Assembly (NCBI GenBank): GCA_025141015.1
Contig: CP081098.1
Location: 3,540,501 to 3,604,500 of the forward strand
Length of the DNA: 64,000 nt
Direction: 5' to 3'
Source of the DNA: Rhodobacteraceae bacterium M382
GTDB taxonomy: Bacteria; Pseudomonadota; Alphaproteobacteria; Rhodobacterales; Rhodobacteraceae
Within the stretch, counting starts at the first letter, position 1, and each line of letters begins with the position of its first letter. The position numbers and the translations under genes are program-made. Positions 17,681 through 25,995 of this stretch are shown here, one piece after another. The notes beneath the pieces are model-generated. The model had not been told where the DNA came from. It did not search any database and saw nothing but the letters and a program-made list of their open reading frames with translations.

Positions 17681-17965
17681 CTACTCCTTGAGTTCGACGA
17701 CGGTCAGCTTGCCTTTCACACGGTCGGCCACAAATTCGATGTCCTGCCCTTTGGACATCTTGGCGATCATCTCTTCGTCAGCGCGAAAGACCATTGTCAT
17801 TGCGGGCATGTCCAGGTTCACCAGCTCTTCGTGTATGATGGTGACCTTGCCCGCTTTCGAATCGATCTTTTTGATCGTGCCTTTGGTGTAGTCACCACCG
17901 GCAAGTGCGAACCCTGATGATAGGGTCAGAACTGCGGCGGCAGTCATCATGATATTGCGAAACAT
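17681..17965 (-). CDS. CusF-like periplasmic copper-binding protein
   Basis: A 94-residue protein with a signal peptide (MFRNIMMTAAAVLTLSSGFALA) and the small OB-fold of CusF. The metal motif is IHEELVNLDMPAMTM: the His and both Met ligands of CusF are kept, but the Trp that caps Cu(I) in E. coli CusF (NWPxMTM) is Met. In the Cus system CusF hands Cu(I) to the RND pump; no RND pump is seen in this window, so it may instead serve the oxidase or the outer-membrane channel. Confidence 0.87.
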   Translation of the reverse strand: MFRNIMMTAAAVLTLSSGFALAGGDYTKGTIKKIDSKAGKVTIIHEELVNLDMPAMTMVFRADEEMIAKMSKGQDIEFVADRVKGKLTVVELKE

Positions 17966-18000
17966 TTAGCTATCCTTTGTTCAGCGTTTGAAAGTGGTGC

Positions 18001-18525
18001 TCAGTTGACAACCAACGGGCCGTGCATGCCGGATTCGTAGTGACCTGGGATCAGGCAAGCAAATTCGAACGTTCCAGCGTTTGAGAAGGTCCAGACGATT
18101 TCACCCGATACGCCGGATTCGAGCCGCACTGCGTTGGGATCATCGTGTTCCATCTCAGGAAACCTCTCCATCATTGCCTTGTGTTCTACGTTGGCCTCGA
18201 CAGTGTCCATGACGAACTCGTGCACTTGCTCACCGTCGTTGGTGATCTTGAATCTGATCGTCTCACCCGACTTGAAACTCAACACTGACGGCTCGAAAAT
18301 CATGTCGCCATCGTCGGTCTCTTGCATTGAAACCTTCACAATGCGGGCATGGTGGTCATCGGCAGGCATGCCAATGGCCATTTTCTCATCATGCCCGTGC
18401 CCATCGTCAGAGTGGCCCTGCATCGCGACGGGTTCTTTATCGTGTCCGCCGCCGTGCGTGCCGGTCGCGAACGAAGGTGTGGGCAATGAGAACGCAAGAG
18501 CAGTCGTCAGAAGAATTTTTTTCAT
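18001..18525 (-). CDS. His-rich periplasmic cupredoxin
   Basis: A 174-residue exported protein. After the signal peptide comes a His/Asp/Met-rich linker (GTHGGGHDKEP, GHSDDGHGHDEKM), then a cupredoxin domain with VHEFVMD and the ACLIPGHYESGM copper site (Cys, His, Met). It is clearly a paralogue of the protein at 17043-17567, but has the extra metal-chelating N-terminal stretch. It lies between the multicopper oxidase and the CusF-like gene. Confidence 0.88.
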   Translation of the reverse strand: MKKILLTTALAFSLPTPSFATGTHGGGHDKEPVAMQGHSDDGHGHDEKMAIGMPADDHHARIVKVSMQETDDGDMIFEPSVLSFKSGETIRFKITNDGEQVHEFVMDTVEANVEHKAMMERFPEMEHDDPNAVRLESGVSGEIVWTFSNAGTFEFACLIPGHYESGMHGPLVVN

Positions 18526-18572
18526 TTGTTTTCCTTTGGATAGTGTTGCTTGAGATTTGTTCTCGAAGGCGT

Positions 18573-19931
18573 TCAGCCCTTCGAGGTTTGTTTAGGTGTA
18601 ATCAGCGTTTTCGGGCTCGTGTTGGTGGCAAACTCGGGCAGCTCACCCGTCCATTCATAGGCCTGCTCACCAGGAGGGTTCACGTACCAACCCGGATCGC
18701 TGTAATCGTCAGCTCCAATGCCTTCTCTGACTTTTACAACTGAGAACATGCCACCCATCTCAATCGGGCCATGTGGGCCCCAGCCAGTCATCATTGGAAT
18801 CGTGTTGTCCGGCAGCTCCATTTCCATGACACCCATATCGGCCATGCCAGCAGTTCCCATAGGCATGTATTCGGGTTGGAGTTTCCGGATTTGTTTCGTC
18901 AACTGCCGTTTGTCGACCCCAATGAATGTTGGTATGTCGTGGCCCATCGCATTCATTGTATGGTGTGATTTGTGGCAATGGATTGCCCAGTCGCCTAGGT
19001 TGTCAGCCACAAATTCGTAGGCACGCATACCGCCAATCGGGATGTCGACTGTGACTTCAGGCCATTGCGCCGCTTCCGGAACCCACCCGCCATCGGTACA
19101 GGTAACTTTGAAGTCGTACCCATGCATGTGGATCGGATGATTGGTCATAGTAAGGTTACCAACCCGAACACGCACTTTGTCGCCCTGATTGACCACCAAA
19201 GGGTCGATGTCAGGGAATATCCGACTGTTCCAGGTCCATAAGTTGAAATCCGTCATCGTCATGATGCGAGGCACGTATGTACCAGGATCAATATCAAAAG
19301 CGTTGAGCATGATCAGAAAATCCCGATCTACTCTCATGAACTCTGGGTCCTTTGGGTGCACTACAAACATGCCCATCATACCCATTGCCATCTGCACCAT
19401 CTCGTCGGCGTGAGGGTGGTACATGAAAGTGCCCGACTTTGTCAGATCGAATTCATAGATGAAGGTCTTGCCAGGTGGGATGCCAGGGTGGCTAAGCCCG
19501 CCGACACCATCCATGCCTGAGGGCAGGATTAACCCATGCCAATGGATACTCGTGTGTTCTGGCAATTTGTTAGTCACATAAAAGCGAACCCGGTCACCTT
19601 CGACAGCTTCAATAGTTGGCCCGGTGGACTGGCCATTATATCCCCAAAGATAGGCGATCATCCCGTCAGCTAATTCTCGCTCCACAGGTTCGGCAACCAA
19701 ATGAAACTCTTTGACACCGTTGTTCATTCGATACGGCAGTGTCCACCCGTTCAAGGTTACGACCGGATTGTAATCAACACCTGTCGAAGGTCGCGTAGGT
19801 GATTGAGTGGCTGCCGTGTCCATCACTGCGGCTTCCGGCAACCCTCTGTTTGAAGTTTGGCTCCATGCCTGAGACGAGACTAAGGCCCCCGCAGCGGCAC
19901 CAGCACCTAGCAATTGGCGTCTGTTCATCAT
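18573..19931 (-). CDS. Tat-exported multicopper oxidase, CopA-like
   Basis: A 452-residue protein with a twin-arginine signal (NRRQLLGAGAAAG). All four copper motifs are present: HWHG, YHPHAD, HPIHMHG and HCHKSHHTMNAM, the last fitting HCHxxxHxxxxM with axial Met. A Met-rich run (MVQMAMGMMGM) and several Met clusters near the C-terminus suggest copper capture. It probably oxidises Cu(I) to Cu(II) in the periplasm. The next gene upstream encodes the TolC-like channel. Confidence 0.9.
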   Translation of the reverse strand: MMNRRQLLGAGAAAGALVSSQAWSQTSNRGLPEAAVMDTAATQSPTRPSTGVDYNPVVTLNGWTLPYRMNNGVKEFHLVAEPVERELADGMIAYLWGYNGQSTGPTIEAVEGDRVRFYVTNKLPEHTSIHWHGLILPSGMDGVGGLSHPGIPPGKTFIYEFDLTKSGTFMYHPHADEMVQMAMGMMGMFVVHPKDPEFMRVDRDFLIMLNAFDIDPGTYVPRIMTMTDFNLWTWNSRIFPDIDPLVVNQGDKVRVRVGNLTMTNHPIHMHGYDFKVTCTDGGWVPEAAQWPEVTVDIPIGGMRAYEFVADNLGDWAIHCHKSHHTMNAMGHDIPTFIGVDKRQLTKQIRKLQPEYMPMGTAGMADMGVMEMELPDNTIPMMTGWGPHGPIEMGGMFSVVKVREGIGADDYSDPGWYVNPPGEQAYEWTGELPEFATNTSPKTLITPKQTSKG

Positions 19932-19944
19932 TTCAGTATTCCTT

Positions 19945-21408
19945 TCAATGTCCTGCGCCGCCGCCAGCGGCTATTGCCATTCCTTCACCACCGCCCGCCG
20001 CTCCGGAACCACCGCCGTAAATCGCCGCCTTTACGTTGGCCTGAGCCAACCAGAAGTCCCGCTTGGCGTTGGACGCCTCCAACGAGCTGCCGAGTTTCTG
20101 GCGCACATCCAACAACAGCTCAAAAGTGTTTGTTATCATGCCATTGTAGCTCAGAAGCGCTTCCTCTTCGATGGTTCCGCGAAGCGGGACAACAACGTCT
20201 CGATAGTGTCGGGCAATTTGGTAAGACGCATGATATGCAGCTTCTGCACTGCGCGCCTCAGAGCGAACATTTACGGCCCTTTCAGCCAGGACATTGGCAG
20301 CCTGCATGTAAGACAGCTCTGCCTTTTTCATCCGCGCTTCACCATTATCGAAAATGGGAATTGCGAACTCCAATTCCAGTTGAGGTCGAGTGTCCGTTGT
20401 CGTGTCTCCTCCGTCGTTTTCACGCTCGGATTCAAATCCGGCGATCAGCTCAAGGTCCGTTACCAACCGTGTCTGATCCGTCAAGCCAAACGCCTTGGCT
20501 TGTGCCTCCAATCCAATTTTGGCCACCTTCAGGTCAACTCGATTTGCCAGCGCTGTCGCTTCAATGGAAGACACTCGACGCAAAGATGTCGGCAGAGCCG
20601 GGAGAGCATCGGGAACGAAATAATTTACATCAGTACCCCAGAGCCCCATAAGGCGAGTCAGCTCTTCCTTTGCCAGCGTGGCGTTAAGTCTGGCTTTTGC
20701 CAGTTGACCGGCCAATTCTGCATTGAATGCAAATTCTCTGGCTTGCCCGGCCTTATTCAATGCACCTGTTTGTCCGAGCTTCGCGGCCAGTTCAGATCCT
20801 GCAGCCGCTGCGTCGCTCGCTTGTCTCAGATAGCTGACCGTTTCAAACGCGGACACGGCGTTGATCCATGCCTGTCGAGTTTGATTGGCCAACATGAGGG
20901 TCTCATTCACAGCGTTCATTTGGGCTTGCTGAAACTGAGCACTTGCAAGGGCTTTACGCTGTTTGCGTGTGGCGGCATCCAAAAGGTTGAAGGCAATTGT
21001 GGATTCCAGTGCCCTGTATACACCTAATTCGGGTGCCCCAATCCCAAAAAGACCGATGGAGACTACTGGGTTCTTCAGCAATGATTGCTGCCAGACCTCG
21101 GCCCCCGATATCCCGACAGCAGCGTAGGACGCCTGCAGCCCCTTGTTGTTCAACAAAGCCGCCTGCACGGCAGTGTCCGCCGATATCGTTTTCCGGTACA
21201 CCATGCCGTGCACTTGTTTGTTTAAGGCAACGTTTTCAGCCTGCGTCTGCGCAAGGACCGTCCTCTTTCCAATTGCAGCCGATGTCTGAGAGGAAACCTC
21301 CAGGAAACCTGCCTTTGGGTCCGTATATTTTCCCGGGATTTCGGTGGCACAGGCCGCCAAAATCAGGGGCGTCACAATTAGAGCGGGCCATTTTCTGACT
21401 GACATCAA
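19945..21408 (-). CDS. TolC-family outer-membrane channel lipoprotein
   Basis: A 487-residue protein with a lipoprotein signal (LAAC) and the two long coiled-coil repeats of outer-membrane efflux proteins (AQFQQAQMNAVNETL; MKKAELSYMQAANVLAERAVNVRSEARSAE). The C-terminus is an unusual Gly/Ala-rich tail ending in His. TolC-like proteins normally dock to an RND or ABC pump with a membrane-fusion protein, but neither an RND pump nor an adaptor is encoded here. Its ATG overlaps the stop of the upstream small lipoprotein gene. Confidence 0.88.
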   Translation of the reverse strand: MMSVRKWPALIVTPLILAACATEIPGKYTDPKAGFLEVSSQTSAAIGKRTVLAQTQAENVALNKQVHGMVYRKTISADTAVQAALLNNKGLQASYAAVGISGAEVWQQSLLKNPVVSIGLFGIGAPELGVYRALESTIAFNLLDAATRKQRKALASAQFQQAQMNAVNETLMLANQTRQAWINAVSAFETVSYLRQASDAAAAGSELAAKLGQTGALNKAGQAREFAFNAELAGQLAKARLNATLAKEELTRLMGLWGTDVNYFVPDALPALPTSLRRVSSIEATALANRVDLKVAKIGLEAQAKAFGLTDQTRLVTDLELIAGFESERENDGGDTTTDTRPQLELEFAIPIFDNGEARMKKAELSYMQAANVLAERAVNVRSEARSAEAAYHASYQIARHYRDVVVPLRGTIEEEALLSYNGMITNTFELLLDVRQKLGSSLEASNAKRDFWLAQANVKAAIYGGGSGAAGGGEGMAIAAGGGAGH

Positions 21409-21629
21409 TTGCCCTCCGTTTGCGCGTCATTGAGCTCGCGCCAGGAACCCGGTTCTGACGGTTCTTGACGCCGGAAGCCCGCCAAGGGATTTTGATACGC
21501 GAAGTGTGATCGGGGCGCGGATACAGACGAAATCGCTTGTTGCGGCGATACGTTAGGAAGTGGTCGCGGCTCGGATGAGCATGCGCCAAGTGCCAAGGCT
21601 GATGCCCCCAGCAAAAATTGGATTTTCAT
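21405..21629 (-). CDS. Small lipoprotein of the copper operon
   Basis: A 74-residue protein with a clear lipobox (ALALGAC, then SSEPRPL) and a polar, Pro/Gln-rich mature part. No family recognised. Its stop overlaps the start of the TolC-like gene by four bases, so the two are coupled and the lipoprotein may assist the channel. Confidence 0.75.
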   Translation of the reverse strand: MKIQFLLGASALALGACSSEPRPLPNVSPQQAISSVSAPRSHFAYQNPLAGFRRQEPSEPGSWRELNDAQTEGN

Positions 21630-21711
21630 GATTTTCCCTGAGATTTAGTAAACTTGCGGCCGCACAATGAGGCGCGAGAACCAAAAGCCGCTTTGACAGC
21701 GGCGTACTAAA

Positions 21712-22092
21712 TCACAAAGAGGGTGGGCGCAGAAAGGCCTGAATATCGCTTGATACCAGCGTGGGAGGGACGAAACCATTTTGCGCACTGCCAGTTTCAG
21801 GCTCGCCAATCGCAGATAGGTTAATCAAAGCAAGAGTCAGGCACATGCCCGAACAACACTCTCCGTCGTGATGATCGTCGGTTTTGCTGTGGATGGGTGA
21901 CCCACACTCGTCACCCGCGATTTCAATCACGTCCGATGGTTCATGCTGATGCTGATCAGCAGATGAAATTTGCCCAACATTTTCATTCATCATGCTGGCA
22001 TGAACTGAAGGCGCTTGGACAAGCAATGCGCCAACCGCAAGTGCCAACATCACTGCTTTCAGCGACCATATGATATGAAATTGAGCGTTCAT
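21712..22092 (-). CDS. Small exported His/Cys-containing protein
   Basis: From the ATG at 22092 (MNAQFHIIWSLKAVM) the product is 126 residues with a signal peptide and a DDHHDGECCSGMC metal-ligand cluster. The frame is open to 22197, so a longer start is possible. Downstream genes are copper-handling, so metal binding is likely, but no family is recognised. It is probably the first gene of the leftward copper operon. Confidence 0.6.
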   Translation of the reverse strand: MNAQFHIIWSLKAVMLALAVGALLVQAPSVHASMMNENVGQISSADQHQHEPSDVIEIAGDECGSPIHSKTDDHHDGECCSGMCLTLALINLSAIGEPETGSAQNGFVPPTLVSSDIQAFLRPPSL

Positions 22093-22197
22093 TCCACCAT
22101 TCTGTTTGCGGCCAATGCTCTTGTCAACGCCAATCATGTATTTTTGACTCACCGTTGTGTGAAGTTGCCTAAGACAGGTCCGCACGTCCATGTTCAA

Positions 22198-22600
22198 CGC
22201 CTTCCAAAAGAAACTAAATCATGCAAATTCAAAGCGCTAATTGAATTTTTCCGAAACATCCTTTCGGCAGGATTAGTGATAGAAACGACGTCATTTTCGC
22301 AACAAAAATCAAAATTTGTCGGGGTGGTTGTGGGGAGCAATTCCATTCGAAGGTGTTTTTCAACCAATGTTTTGACCAATACCGTGTAGATTCTTGTTGT
22401 GAGCGCAGGGCGGAAGCAGGCAGTTCAACATTTTCCGCCAGAAACCAAACCAGATTCCTTGGATGACAGAGGCCGGAATCGGATCAGCATCCCCAGTGTC
22501 CGCAGGTTCTTCACCGACCTGCAGGGATAGAAATCCGGGGGGCCTATGTGAATCCCGTCCGATCCCAGAGAGCCATCATTCGGCTTTGCAAGCACCCAAG
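22198..22600. other. Non-coding gap upstream of the copper operon
   Basis: About 400 bases without a credible gene; it looks more AT-rich than the flanks between 22200 and 22400. It should contain the promoter of the leftward operon, but no TTGACC-N19 copper promoter was found here. Nothing else is seen. Confidence 0.5.
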
Positions 22601-22915
22601 TTATCCCTCCAGCGCCTTCTTGCGGTTCTGGTATTCGTCCGAGTCTATATCCCCGCGAGCAAGACGCTCCTGAAGAATATCGAGCGCCGAAGAGCGTTTT
22701 CCATTGCCACCGTTCTGGCTCAGCCACCGGATGGCGAGTACGGTGCATACAATTGCTGCGATCCAGAAAAGTATCATCACCGCGCCACCCAGTACCCCGT
22801 GGCCATAGCCGCCCATCATGTGACCTCCATAGCCATATTGTTCCGGGTCAGCCCAGGCCGTGCCCCCGGTCAGGACCATTGTCACAGCACTCACAATAAG
22901 GATTGAACTTTTCAT
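22601..22915 (-). CDS. Small SHOCT-domain membrane protein
   Basis: A 104-residue protein: signal-like N-terminus, a Gly/Met/His stretch (YGYGGHMMGGYGHG), one membrane helix (~45-63), and a C-terminal SHOCT motif (LDILQERLARGDIDSDEYQNRKKAL). SHOCT proteins of this build often accompany copper ATPases and two-component systems. It starts 12 bases after the histidine kinase gene and is the last gene of that operon. Confidence 0.85.
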   Translation of the reverse strand: MKSSILIVSAVTMVLTGGTAWADPEQYGYGGHMMGGYGHGVLGGAVMILFWIAAIVCTVLAIRWLSQNGGNGKRSSALDILQERLARGDIDSDEYQNRKKALEG

Positions 22916-22926
22916 CTCTTTCTCCT

Positions 22927-24330
22927 TTACGTCTTCGGTGTCCGTTTCATGTCCACGCCGGTGCAGGGCAGTGTGACCACCACTCTGAGTCCTCCGCTGG
23001 ATGCTGCGCCCAGCAAGATATCTCCGCCATGGGCAAGAACGATGGCTCGCGCGATAGCCAGCCCCAAGCCGGTACCGCCGGTGTCGCGTGACCGCGAAGT
23101 CTCCAGCCGCACGAAGGGGTCAAACACCCGTGTGCGATCAGTTTCCGGAATGCCGGGGCCGTCATCTTCGACAACGATCTGGACCATGCCCGGCCCTGTT
23201 GACAGCCTTACTCGCGCCTTTTCGCCGTACCGAACCGCATTCTCGATCAGGTTGCGTAATGCACGACGTAAGGCTCCGGATCGAACCCGGCACATTGCAG
23301 GACCAGATGCCTCCAAGGTGGCGCTCGCCGGGTCGGGAAGTTCCTCGGTCAACTCCGCCAACAGCGCGGCCAGATCAGTTTCGATCGCGGGTTCGGAGGT
23401 GGTCGTTCCTCGCGCAAATGACAGCGTGGCCTCGGCCATTTCTTGCATTTCAGCGATGATAGCGATCAGGCGTTCGCGGGTTTCCTCGTCCTCGACCATT
23501 TCCGCACGCACACGAAGGGCTGTCAAAGGCGAGCGCAGGTCGTGACCCAGAGCGGCAAAAACCTGAGCGCGTTCCGTAACGAACCGGCTGAGGCGGTCCT
23601 GCATGTCATTGAAAGCACCTGTCAACCGGCGCAGTTCGTCTGGCCCAGTGCAGGATATCGGCGTGATCTGTTCACCTCGGCCTAACCGATCGGCGGCATC
23701 GGCGAGAACGCGCAGAGGGCCAGTCAGACGCCGAAGTACCAGCCAGAGGACAAGCACGACCATCAGGGCCGTCAGGGTAAAGGTTGCGATTTGCGACCAG
23801 GCCCATTGCAATGGGGGGCGATGGAAACGTGTGGTCACATTCAACCATTGGGCCTGCCGCAGGCCAATGGCGATCTGCGTTTCCACCGTCGCCATCTCTA
23901 AGGGCATTTGGTGATGCATCCGGACCATCTCGGGTGGCATTCCGGGCAATGGTGACAAGGGCTGTATTTCCTCATGGCTTTCCACTCGGATTTCAACCTC
24001 GGTGCTGAACAGTTGGGCGCGGATACGCCTTGCGATCTGTGTATCGCCGTGGCCGAGATGGTCGACGATCGGCACTGCATCAAGGCTGAACCTTGCCAGA
24101 GAGGAATTCGCGGCCCGCAGGATAGAAGGATGCAAATCGGCCGGAACCTCGGTGATCAGACGCGCGACATTGGCAGCACGATCCGCGGCTTCAAGCCCTA
24201 GTGCATTGCGGACAGCCAGACCGCGCTCATCAAAGAACATCCACAGGCTGATGGCCTGTGCCATGGCCAGAGCTGCCAGTATCATCACGATCAGCTGGCC
24301 GGACAGCGTTCGGGGCAGCAGCCGTTTCAT
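22927..24330 (-). CDS. Sensor histidine kinase of the copper island
   Basis: A 467-residue kinase. Two membrane segments (~10-30 and ~180-200) flank a periplasmic domain containing MPPEMVRMHHQM, a Met/His run suited to metal sensing. HAMP follows, then the H-box ALGHDLRSPLTALR with His263, the N-box NLIENAVRYG, and G-boxes DDGPGIP and GGTGLGLAIA. Its 3' end continues into SHOCT and its 5' end overlaps the response regulator by four bases. The Met/His cluster and neighbours suggest that it senses periplasmic copper or silver. Confidence 0.9.
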   Translation of the reverse strand: MKRLLPRTLSGQLIVMILAALAMAQAISLWMFFDERGLAVRNALGLEAADRAANVARLITEVPADLHPSILRAANSSLARFSLDAVPIVDHLGHGDTQIARRIRAQLFSTEVEIRVESHEEIQPLSPLPGMPPEMVRMHHQMPLEMATVETQIAIGLRQAQWLNVTTRFHRPPLQWAWSQIATFTLTALMVVLVLWLVLRRLTGPLRVLADAADRLGRGEQITPISCTGPDELRRLTGAFNDMQDRLSRFVTERAQVFAALGHDLRSPLTALRVRAEMVEDEETRERLIAIIAEMQEMAEATLSFARGTTTSEPAIETDLAALLAELTEELPDPASATLEASGPAMCRVRSGALRRALRNLIENAVRYGEKARVRLSTGPGMVQIVVEDDGPGIPETDRTRVFDPFVRLETSRSRDTGGTGLGLAIARAIVLAHGGDILLGAASSGGLRVVVTLPCTGVDMKRTPKT

Positions 24331-25049
24331 GGTTCGGGCCTGACATCGACCGACAGGCTGTAGCCACCGCCGCGCACGGTTGCGATAATTGTAGGGCGTG
24401 CCGGGTCCGCCTCAATCTTGTGACGCAGGCGGCTGACTTGATTGTCGATCGTTCGATCAAAGACCTGTCCCGTACGGCCCGAGGTCAGATCCAGCAATTG
24501 CTCGCGGCTCAGGACGAAACGCGGACGTTCCAGCATGACGGTCAGAAGTTTGAATTCAGCCGTAGTCAGCGAAACCTCGTGTCCATCGTCATGGATCAGG
24601 CGGCGTTGGTCGGTGTCAAGTACCCATGAACCAAAGCGCACTCGCAGGCTGGCCAGGGTGCTAGCAACCCGCGCAGGGCGTTCCGAACGGCGCAGAATGG
24701 CCTTAATCCGGGCCAACAATTCACGCGGATTGAACGGCTTGGACAGATAATCATCAGCGCCAATCTCAAGCCCAACAATCCGGTCCGTGTCTTCGTCCAG
24801 CGCGGTCAGCATCAGGATGGGAGGCCCACGCTCTGCGGTGAGTCGTCGACAGATGGACAACCCGTCTTCACCCGGCATCATTACATCAAGCACAATCAGG
24901 TCGAACTGTCCCACTTTCAGTTTGGCATCCATCTCGACGGCATCCCGTGCCGACGTTGCCCGCATCCCGTTCTTCTCCAGATATCGCGTGACCGCATCGC
25001 GAATCTCGCGGTGATCATCGACGACCAGAATATGCAGCAATTTGCTCAT
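24327..25049 (-). CDS. OmpR-family response regulator
   Basis: A 240-residue regulator with receiver domain (acidic DD near residue 11, phospho-Asp55 in VLDVMMPG, Lys in YLSKPF) and a C-terminal winged helix (LSREQLLDLTSGRTGQVFDRTIDNQVSRLRHK, shown in part by family). It is the first gene of the regulator-kinase-SHOCT operon and diverges from the EF-hand gene. Confidence 0.93.
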   Translation of the reverse strand: MSKLLHILVVDDHREIRDAVTRYLEKNGMRATSARDAVEMDAKLKVGQFDLIVLDVMMPGEDGLSICRRLTAERGPPILMLTALDEDTDRIVGLEIGADDYLSKPFNPRELLARIKAILRRSERPARVASTLASLRVRFGSWVLDTDQRRLIHDDGHEVSLTTAEFKLLTVMLERPRFVLSREQLLDLTSGRTGQVFDRTIDNQVSRLRHKIEADPARPTIIATVRGGGYSLSVDVRPEP

Positions 25050-25090
25050 ACTCGGTTCATACCCGAGCGGCGCAGTGATTGGGCAATGAA

Positions 25091-25171
25091 ATTGTCGCAG
25101 AATGTATCAGATCGCCCGGCTGACACAGCCCGATACAAATTCGCCTCCTACTGGCATCGTCTTGCGACAAT
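25091..25171. promoter_or_regulatory. Paired inverted 9-mers in the regulator/EF-hand divergent promoter
   Basis: ATTGTCGCA (25091-25099) and its exact reverse complement TGCGACAAT (25163-25171) face each other 63 bases apart. One lies near each divergent gene start. Such symmetry suits binding sites of the neighbouring response regulator; this is inferred from position only. Confidence 0.4.
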
Positions 25172-25216
25172 AGACGCCCAGATAAGCTTCATCGAAACAT
25201 CAAATGATAGGGTGAC

Positions 25217-25849
25217 ATGATGAAACGGAAAACAGTTTTCGCACTTGGTCTGATCGGAGCGACTTCCCTTGCGGGTGTAATTGCCTTGCCAGCACTGGCA
25301 AGCGGCGGGGGTCACGGCGGCCAGGCAGGCCACAAAGCTCATGGCGACCAGAGTGGAATGGGCCAGGGCGGGATGAGCCACGGGCAGCATGGGATGGCAG
25401 GCGGCCAGAGTGGCCAAGGGATGATGGACCCGCAGATGATGCAGATGATGATGCGCATGCACGGCCAGATGATGGGCGGCGGCGGTATGATGGGCGGCAT
25501 GATGGACAATCCCATGTTCAAGTCCTTTGATACGGATGGGGATGGCCGCGTCAGCCCCGAAGAAATGCGCGCGGGTCAGAAGGCCAAGCTCGAGCGATTT
25601 GATGAAAACAGTGACGGCAGCCTGTCGCTGGACGAATTCGAAGCCCTGCACAGCGCAGCCATCCGCGAAATGATGGTCGATAAGTTCCAGAAGCTGGACA
25701 ATGACGGCGACGGACAGGTGACCTCCGAGGAAATGGCCGCCCCTGCCAGGAAAATGGAACGCATGCAAAAGATGCGGGCTCAATCCGGCCAAAAGCACCC
25801 AGGTGCCATGATGGGCGGCGACACCGAGACGAGTGAAGAAAACAACTGA
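25217..25849 (+). CDS. Exported Met/His-rich EF-hand protein
   Basis: A 210-residue protein with a signal peptide (ALPALASGGG), a region rich in His, Met, Gly and Gln (~30-95, with MMDPQMMQMMMRMHGQMMGG), then three EF-hand loops: DTDGDGRVSPEE, DENSDGSLSLDE and DNDGDGQVTSEE. The EF loops should bind Ca2+; the Met/His part looks like a Cu(I)/Ag(I) sponge. It diverges from the two-component genes and is probably their target. The 3' 542 bases are repeated nearly exactly at 32640-33181. Confidence 0.87.
   Translation: MMKRKTVFALGLIGATSLAGVIALPALASGGGHGGQAGHKAHGDQSGMGQGGMSHGQHGMAGGQSGQGMMDPQMMQMMMRMHGQMMGGGGMMGGMMDNPMFKSFDTDGDGRVSPEEMRAGQKAKLERFDENSDGSLSLDEFEALHSAAIREMMVDKFQKLDNDGDGQVTSEEMAAPARKMERMQKMRAQSGQKHPGAMMGGDTETSEENN
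25308..25849 (+). repeat. Direct repeat copy 1 (EF-hand gene)
   Basis: This segment matches 32640-33181 with a constant offset of 7332 and no indels. I count five substitutions, all in the first ~85 bases; the remaining ~460 bases look identical. Sequence after the stop is still similar but clearly diverged. Confidence 0.92.
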
Positions 25850-25890
25850 ATGTCGTAGGGCGGGGTAGATCCCGCCCCATCGTAGTGACC

Positions 25891-25912
25891 TGTGGCCGCT
25901 GTGGTGGCCACA
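25891..25912 (+). terminator. Hairpin terminator after the EF-hand gene
   Basis: TGTGGCC (25891-25897) and GGCCACA (25906-25912) form a 7-bp stem with an 8-base loop followed by TTTT. A second GC stem (GGGCGGG/CCCGCCC, 25858-25877) lies just upstream. Confidence 0.6.
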
Positions 25913-25995
25913 TTTTGCGCAACAGTTTTGATGCCCCTCAGCCGACCCGCCGCCGGAAATCGTCCCCGATGGCCTAAAATGAAAAGGAAATCACA

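Noticed and set aside
22425-22748. A 107-codon leftward frame near the SHOCT gene.
   Set aside because: It overlaps the SHOCT gene in another frame and has no recognisable features.
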